Shown piece by piece: positions 12,486 through 15,524 of a DNA stretch of 15,524 nt (positions are counted from its first letter, which is position 1; each line of letters opens with the position of its first letter). The stretch lies in assembly GCA_964417895.1 (NCBI GenBank), contig CAYQJS010000081.1:1-15524 (forward strand). The letters run 5' to 3'. The position numbers and the translations under genes were made by a program. The DNA is from CAYQJS01 sp964417895. GTDB lineage: Bacteria; Chloroflexota; UBA6077; SHYK01. Below the pieces are notes generated by a model. That model made no database searches. It saw nothing but the letters and a program-made list of their open reading frames with translations, and was not told the DNA's origin.

Positions 12486-13708
12486 ATGGCTCCTGCCGCG
12501 CGGAGCGAGGCCAGATCGGCCGGCGACAGTCCCAGTTCCCCTACGTAGACCTCGACGTTGTGCTCCCCCAGCAGCGGCGCCCGCCGGCGGATGCGCGACG
12601 GCGTCTCGGAGAGGACAAACGGCGGCCCAGGATAGAGGAACGATCGGCCCAGCTCGTCGTGCTCGACTTCGACGAAGAAGCGCCGTGCCTCGAGCTGCGG
12701 GTCGTGCAGCATGTCCTCGACGGTGTAGACCGCGCCCACCTCGATGCCCTGCCGCTGCGCGGTGTCCATGGCTTCTTCGCGGGTGAAGCGCGCGATGAAG
12801 CGCTGGAACACCTCGTCGATGTGCGGGAAAACGTCGGACTTCCGTCGGTAGGCAGGGTCGCGGTAAAGCTCATCGCCCAGGTCGTCGGCCATGTTCGCGG
12901 AGTCCAACCAGGCCACGATGCGGTCCCACTGGCCGGGCCGCCCACGGAAGCGGAAGTCGGCGTAGCCGTCGCTGCACGCGAACATGCCGTTGAGGGCGCT
13001 GCCGTGGAAATCGCCGACGCGCGGCTGTCGCAGCACTCCGATGCGATGGTATTCAGGCATGGACGCCATGAGGCTCAGGGGCATGCAGGCCTGGACCGAC
13101 ACGTCCACCCGCTGCCCCTCGCCCGTCTGGTCGCGGAACTCGAGCGCGATGAGCGTGCCCGCCGCCGCCTGCGTCGATGCCTGGTGGAGCGCGGGCCAGC
13201 CGCCCATCATGACCGGCGGCCGGTCCGGCCAGCCGCACATCCACAGCAGGCCGCCGGCGGCCTGGCCGATCAACTCCTCACCCTGGTACTGGCTGAAGGG
13301 GCCCGTCTGGCCGAAGGGGGTGATCGACGTGACGATGATGCCCGGCCGCCCAGCGCGGAGGTTATCGTAGCCGAGACCCAGATCGCCCATGTACCCCGGC
13401 TGGAAGGTCTCGACCACCACGTCGGCGGTGGCGGCCAGCCGCTTGAACAGCGCCTGGCCGTCCCGGCACGAGAGATCGAGCGTGATACCGCGCTTGCTGG
13501 CATTGAAGTGCCAGTGGAACAGACTGCGCTCGACGCCGGGCTCGTCCTGGTAGAACGGCCCGAGGCGCCGCGCCGCGTCACCCCCGGGGGCCTCCACCCG
13601 GATGACGTCGGCCCCGAGGTCGGCCAGCAGCCGGCCGCAGTACACGCCCATCGGGCCGGCGAGGTCCAGGACGCGGAGCCCCTCCAGGGCGGCTGGGGGC
13701 TCACTCAA
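12482..13708 (-). CDS. Family III CoA-transferase (CaiB/BaiF), catalytic Asp not evident
   Basis: 408-aa class III CoA-transferase paralogue. Motifs: LEGLRVLDLAGPMGVYCGRLLADLGADVIRVE, NASKRGITLDL, FQPGYMGDLGLGYDNLRAGRPGIIV, ITPFGQTGPFSQYQGEELIGQAAGG, GEGQRVDVSVQACM and the C-terminal APLLGEHNVEVYVGELGL. Where the partner has its Asp, this protein reads MMGGWPALHQASTQAAAGTLIAL, with no acidic residue. It may be a distinct subgroup or the non-catalytic subunit of a heteromeric enzyme; adjacent paralogous subunits are known for benzylsuccinate CoA-transferase (BbsEF). TTG 13708 is chosen because GGAGG lies 6 nt upstream; a TTG at 13747 has no such site. The gene is followed by the first CoA-transferase in the same direction. 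Confidence 0.9.
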   Translation of the reverse strand: MSEPPAALEGLRVLDLAGPMGVYCGRLLADLGADVIRVEAPGGDAARRLGPFYQDEPGVERSLFHWHFNASKRGITLDLSCRDGQALFKRLAATADVVVETFQPGYMGDLGLGYDNLRAGRPGIIVTSITPFGQTGPFSQYQGEELIGQAAGGLLWMCGWPDRPPVMMGGWPALHQASTQAAAGTLIALEFRDQTGEGQRVDVSVQACMPLSLMASMPEYHRIGVLRQPRVGDFHGSALNGMFACSDGYADFRFRGRPGQWDRIVAWLDSANMADDLGDELYRDPAYRRKSDVFPHIDEVFQRFIARFTREEAMDTAQRQGIEVGAVYTVEDMLHDPQLEARRFFVEVEHDELGRSFLYPGPPFVLSETPSRIRRRAPLLGEHNVEVYVGELGLSPADLASLRAAGAI

Positions 13709-13895
13709 GGGGTCCCTCCAACTGCGCGAGTGAGCCAGGTCCTGCAAAGGTCGGGGTCACGGTCACCGCCCCCTTGACGTTCCCTCGTCGACCAGCAGAG
13801 GGAAAGGGCTTGTCACCTCCCCTCTTGACGAGGGGACAGAAGGGGCTGGTACACGTCGGCGCAGGAGCACCGATGGTTGGGCGATCGGGCAGGCT

Positions 13896-14006
13896 CCCTC
13901 TCCCGCAGCGGGAGAGGGGTGGGGTCAGGGCGAACCCTCGATGGCCGATGATATTTAGGGTTCGGCAGGGGCCCTCACCTAACCTCTCCCATTCCGATGG
14001 GAGAGG
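13896..14006. repeat. Composite palindromic element, MITE-like
   Basis: The left unit is a hairpin CCCTCTCCCG-CAG-CGGGAGAGGG (13896-13918) followed by GTGGGGTCAGGG. The right unit (13972-14006) is the same module reversed: CCCTCACCTAACC then CCTCTCCC ... GGGAGAGG. Between them, perfect 8-bp arms CGAACCCT (13931-13938) and AGGGTTCG (13957-13964) flank an AT-rich 18-bp centre. The whole is an inverted repeat about 110 bp long with no coding capacity. Confidence 0.8.
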
Positions 14007-14073
14007 GACCTGGTTGCACGCGTCCGGGCGTTTGAAGGCAACCCATGAGTGACTTCCGCCGAGCTGTACGGGT

Positions 14074-14110
14074 CCCCTCCCCCCTTGCGGGGGAGGGGTA
14101 GGGAGGGGGG
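14074..14110. repeat. G/C-rich palindromic element R4
   Basis: CCCCTCCCCC-CTTGC-GGGGGAGGGG (14074-14098) followed by TAGGGAGGGGGG, a relative of R1-R3. It ends directly before GTAACTCCCACGT, which abuts the stop codon of the protease gene at 14123. Confidence 0.75.
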
Positions 14111-14122
14111 TAACTCCCACGT

Positions 14123-14497
14123 TCATGCGAAGCGACCCAGTAGCCCAGGCACGGGGACAAGCCGCTGGGCGAGCGGGTCCGGGGCTACGCCAAAAGTCTC
14201 CATAGCCACCGCGCCGAGGAGGGGCTGGCTTTCCGAATCGCCAAAGACGCACAGAACAGGAAACGCGGCGCCGTCGATGCGGAGAAGAGCGACCCCCACG
14301 TCGTACTCAACGGTCCTGCCGTCACCGAACGTAAAGGGGCGCGTCGTGATACGAGGGACCGCGAGCGACTCCAGAAGCGGCGCCGGAAGAGTCAGGTAGG
14401 AGGCGCCCGTGTCGACGAGCGCGTTGACCTGCTCGAAACGAGCGTCCTGCGGATTGGCGACTTCTATCAGGACGTAAAAGACCCCCATGCGCCGCAT
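14123..14497 (-). CDS. Retropepsin-like clan AA aspartic protease
   Basis: 124-aa single-domain aspartyl protease-like protein. Visible are the active-site motif VDTGAS (D29 numbering from ATG 14497), preceded by the VNAL strand, the flap region TFGDGRTVEYDVGVALLRIDG (about 56-76) and a C-terminal QPLLGAVAMETFGV, the LLG motif of the fold. Such proteins act as homodimers, each giving one Asp. No signal peptide or membrane segment is present, so a cytoplasmic location is likely. Two ATGs are possible, 14497 and 14488 (MGVFYVLIEV); neither has a clear ribosome-binding site. Codons 35-71 are duplicated at 14589-14699. Substrate unknown; many such genes occur as small stand-alone proteins in Chloroflexota and cyanobacteria. 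Confidence 0.86.
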   Translation of the reverse strand: MRRMGVFYVLIEVANPQDARFEQVNALVDTGASYLTLPAPLLESLAVPRITTRPFTFGDGRTVEYDVGVALLRIDGAAFPVLCVFGDSESQPLLGAVAMETFGVAPDPLAQRLVPVPGLLGRFA

Positions 14498-14563
14498 TAT
14501 AGGTCCGCGCCTGGCGGTGAGCAGGATCCTCCCGCGGGGGCGTACAAGGGCGGACTCGCGCCG

Positions 14564-14593
14564 CCCTCACCCCATCCCTCTCCTACGAGAGGG
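14564..14593. repeat. Palindromic element, CCCTCTC type
   Basis: CCCTCACCCCAT then CCCTCTC-CTAC-GAGAGGG (14576-14593). It matches the modules of the 13896-14006 element. It directly abuts the protease fragment, so it marks one breakpoint of that duplication. Confidence 0.7.
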
Positions 14594-14699
14594 TAACTCC
14601 CACGTCGTAATTCACGGTCCTGCCCTCACCGAGGGTAATGGGGCGCCTTGTGATGCGAGGGATGGAGAGCAACTCGAGAAGCGGCGCCAGGACCTTCAG
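14589..14699 (-). pseudogene. Fragment of a second retropepsin-like protease gene
   Basis: 37 codons read LKVLAPLLELLSIPRITRRP... and GEGRTVNYDVGVTL. They match codons 35-71 of the intact protease (14393-14395 down to 14285) at 25 of 37 residues, with clear nucleotide similarity. The fragment starts after the DTGAS motif and stops at a palindromic repeat, where a TAG follows. Its first 74 bp are shared with the 3' end of the multicopper oxidase gene, which reads them in another frame. It cannot encode a working protease. Confidence 0.85.
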
Positions 14700-15524
14700 G
14701 CCCAACGACCTCAAACTGCCCCATCATCATGTGCTCCGCGTGCTCGAGCATGTGGCAGTGGAACACGTAGACGCCGCTGTAGCCGTCGAACGGCACGATA
14801 ATTTGGTCGGTCTCGTGTCGTGCGATGTGCTTGGTATCCTTCCACCCGCGCCGGATCGGGATTGGGGGGCCAAAGGTTCCGCGGAGGATCTGGAATTGGA
14901 CCAAATGCAGATGGATGCCGTGGGACAGGTCCGAGCGATTCTCGAATTCCCAGATCTCGGTCGTGCCCAGGCGCGGATCTGCGTCGGTGCGCGCGGGATC
15001 GTACATCAGGCCGTTGATCGTCCAGTGACCGTCCGTCCAATCCAGGACAAACTTTCGCGTCTTCACCGCATCGTCCGCTTGCAGGCGTTCCATTGGGACG
15101 AGCCGTGGTGGGACGTCGCTGGGATCCGGCTCGTTCCGGACAATGTCGAACCGCATAACCTCGGGCAGCAGATACGGGAAGGTCACGCCGGGGCCGCGGG
15201 TGTTGTGCAGGACGACCGAGCTCCCCGCCGGGTAGCGAGAGAAGTCGATAACCACGTCGAATCGCTCGCCGTTGAAGAGGTTGGGCTGCGTCGCGGGAGC
15301 GGGCGCCTCGATCAGCCCACCATCTGACCCGATGACCATCATCGGATCCCCGTCCCCGAGCCTCAGCTGGAAAGCTCGCCGGTTCGCCGCCGCCAGGATG
15401 CGGAAGCGGTACTTGCGGTTTGCCACCTCCAGGTACGGCGTGGCGACCCCATTGACGAAGAGCGTGTCGCCGAAGACGCCTTCCTCGATCGCCTTCTCGT
15501 TCAGCTCGTAGCTGAGCCGGTTCT
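14626..15524 (-). CDS. Multicopper oxidase, CotA/bilirubin-oxidase-like (5' part outside window)
   Basis: The last 298 residues of a multicopper oxidase; the start lies beyond 15524. Visible are GVFGDTLFVNGVATPYLEV and NRKYRFRILAAANRRAFQLRLGDG (second cupredoxin domain), NLFNGERFDVVIDFS, FVLDWTDGHWTINGLMYDP, the copper-binding HGIHLHLVQFQIL (three His) and GVYVFHCHMLEHAEHMMMGQFEVV, with the HCHxxxHxxxxM type-1/type-3 ligands. The copper site of the last domain is thus complete. Oxidation of phenolics, metals or bilirubin-like compounds with O2 is the family role; export cannot be judged without the N-terminus. After FEVVG the protein continues about 23 residues, EGPGAASRVALHPSHHKAP..., which is the out-of-frame reading of the protease fragment. 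The native stop has therefore been replaced, but the enzyme core is intact. Confidence 0.92.
   Translation of the reverse strand, partial: NRLSYELNEKAIEEGVFGDTLFVNGVATPYLEVANRKYRFRILAAANRRAFQLRLGDGDPMMVIGSDGGLIEAPAPATQPNLFNGERFDVVIDFSRYPAGSSVVLHNTRGPGVTFPYLLPEVMRFDIVRNEPDPSDVPPRLVPMERLQADDAVKTRKFVLDWTDGHWTINGLMYDPARTDADPRLGTTEIWEFENRSDLSHGIHLHLVQFQILRGTFGPPIPIRRGWKDTKHIARHETDQIIVPFDGYSGVYVFHCHMLEHAEHMMMGQFEVVGPEGPGAASRVALHPSHHKAPHYPR

Larger units (their letters stand above)
13709..14122. other. Repeat-filled intergenic region
   Basis: 414 bp without a supported gene, upstream of the CoA-transferases. In order it holds: TTCCCTC/GAGGGAA stem (13781-13805), CCCCTC-TTGAC-GAGGGG stem (13819-13835), the large composite palindrome (13896-14006) and the CCCCTCCCC palindrome (14074-14110). 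Several frames are open across it, but each is only the translation of these repeats. A promoter for the CoA-transferase unit should be here; I could not identify it. Confidence 0.7.

Noticed and set aside
12302..13777. 491-codon plus-strand frame opposite CoA-transferase 2
   Set aside because: Composition is typical of an antisense frame (His, Arg, Gly, Pro rich) and its start lies in repeat DNA.
1..15524. New defence or biosynthetic gene cluster
   Set aside because: All intact genes fall in recognisable families and are spread over several unrelated transcription units; only the toxin-antitoxin pair and the Uma2 protein have any link to defence.

Overview
The window is a high-GC stretch of bacterial chromosome. 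No gene here fixes the taxonomy. The mix (a deazaflavin/F420-type oxidoreductase, MmgE/PrpD, family III CoA-transferases, an orphan peptide-type binding protein, an Uma2 protein, and gene gaps filled with G/C-rich palindromes and heptanucleotide arrays) fits an uncultured Chloroflexota-like heterotroph from soil, sediment or groundwater. That assignment is inference only. No rRNA, tRNA, CRISPR array, IS element or phage gene was found.

Layout, left to right. 1-3200: a metallophosphoesterase without a normal start codon, an MmgE/PrpD enzyme, a deazaflavin-type nitroreductase-fold protein, and the decayed remnant of a second MmgE/PrpD gene, all on the minus strand. 3064-5300: an orphan lipoprotein substrate-binding protein (minus), bounded by a heptamer array on its stop codon and by a paired G/C palindrome plus a second heptamer array upstream. 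5304-6820: a translationally coupled cupin and FMN-dependent alpha-hydroxy-acid oxidase (plus). 6868-7500: a RHH antitoxin/MazF-type toxin pair with a recognisable operator. 7693-8700: a GYD-domain protein followed by a tandem-domain ABM-like protein (minus). 9040-9654: an Uma2 nuclease-fold protein lacking the usual glutamate. 9669-13708: an M20 amidohydrolase and two CaiB/BaiF CoA-transferases (minus). 14123-15524: a retropepsin-like protease, a duplicate fragment of that protease, and the 3' part of a multicopper oxidase that runs off the window.

Most of the enzymes point to catabolism of organic acids, amides or CoA thioesters: uptake (binding protein), amide hydrolysis (M20), CoA activation (two CoA-transferases), oxidation of 2-hydroxy acids (FMN oxidase), and dehydration or isomerisation (MmgE/PrpD). 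They are split among several transcription units, so a single pathway is not shown.

No new defence or biosynthetic system is evident. The most unusual content is the non-coding DNA. Five heptanucleotide arrays lie in or at gene boundaries: three contain or touch a stop codon and one is translated into the N-terminus of a CoA-transferase. There are also paired palindromic elements in most large gaps and two gene-decay scars, a PrpD gene with an internal deletion and a protease fragment that now supplies the 3' end of the multicopper oxidase gene.
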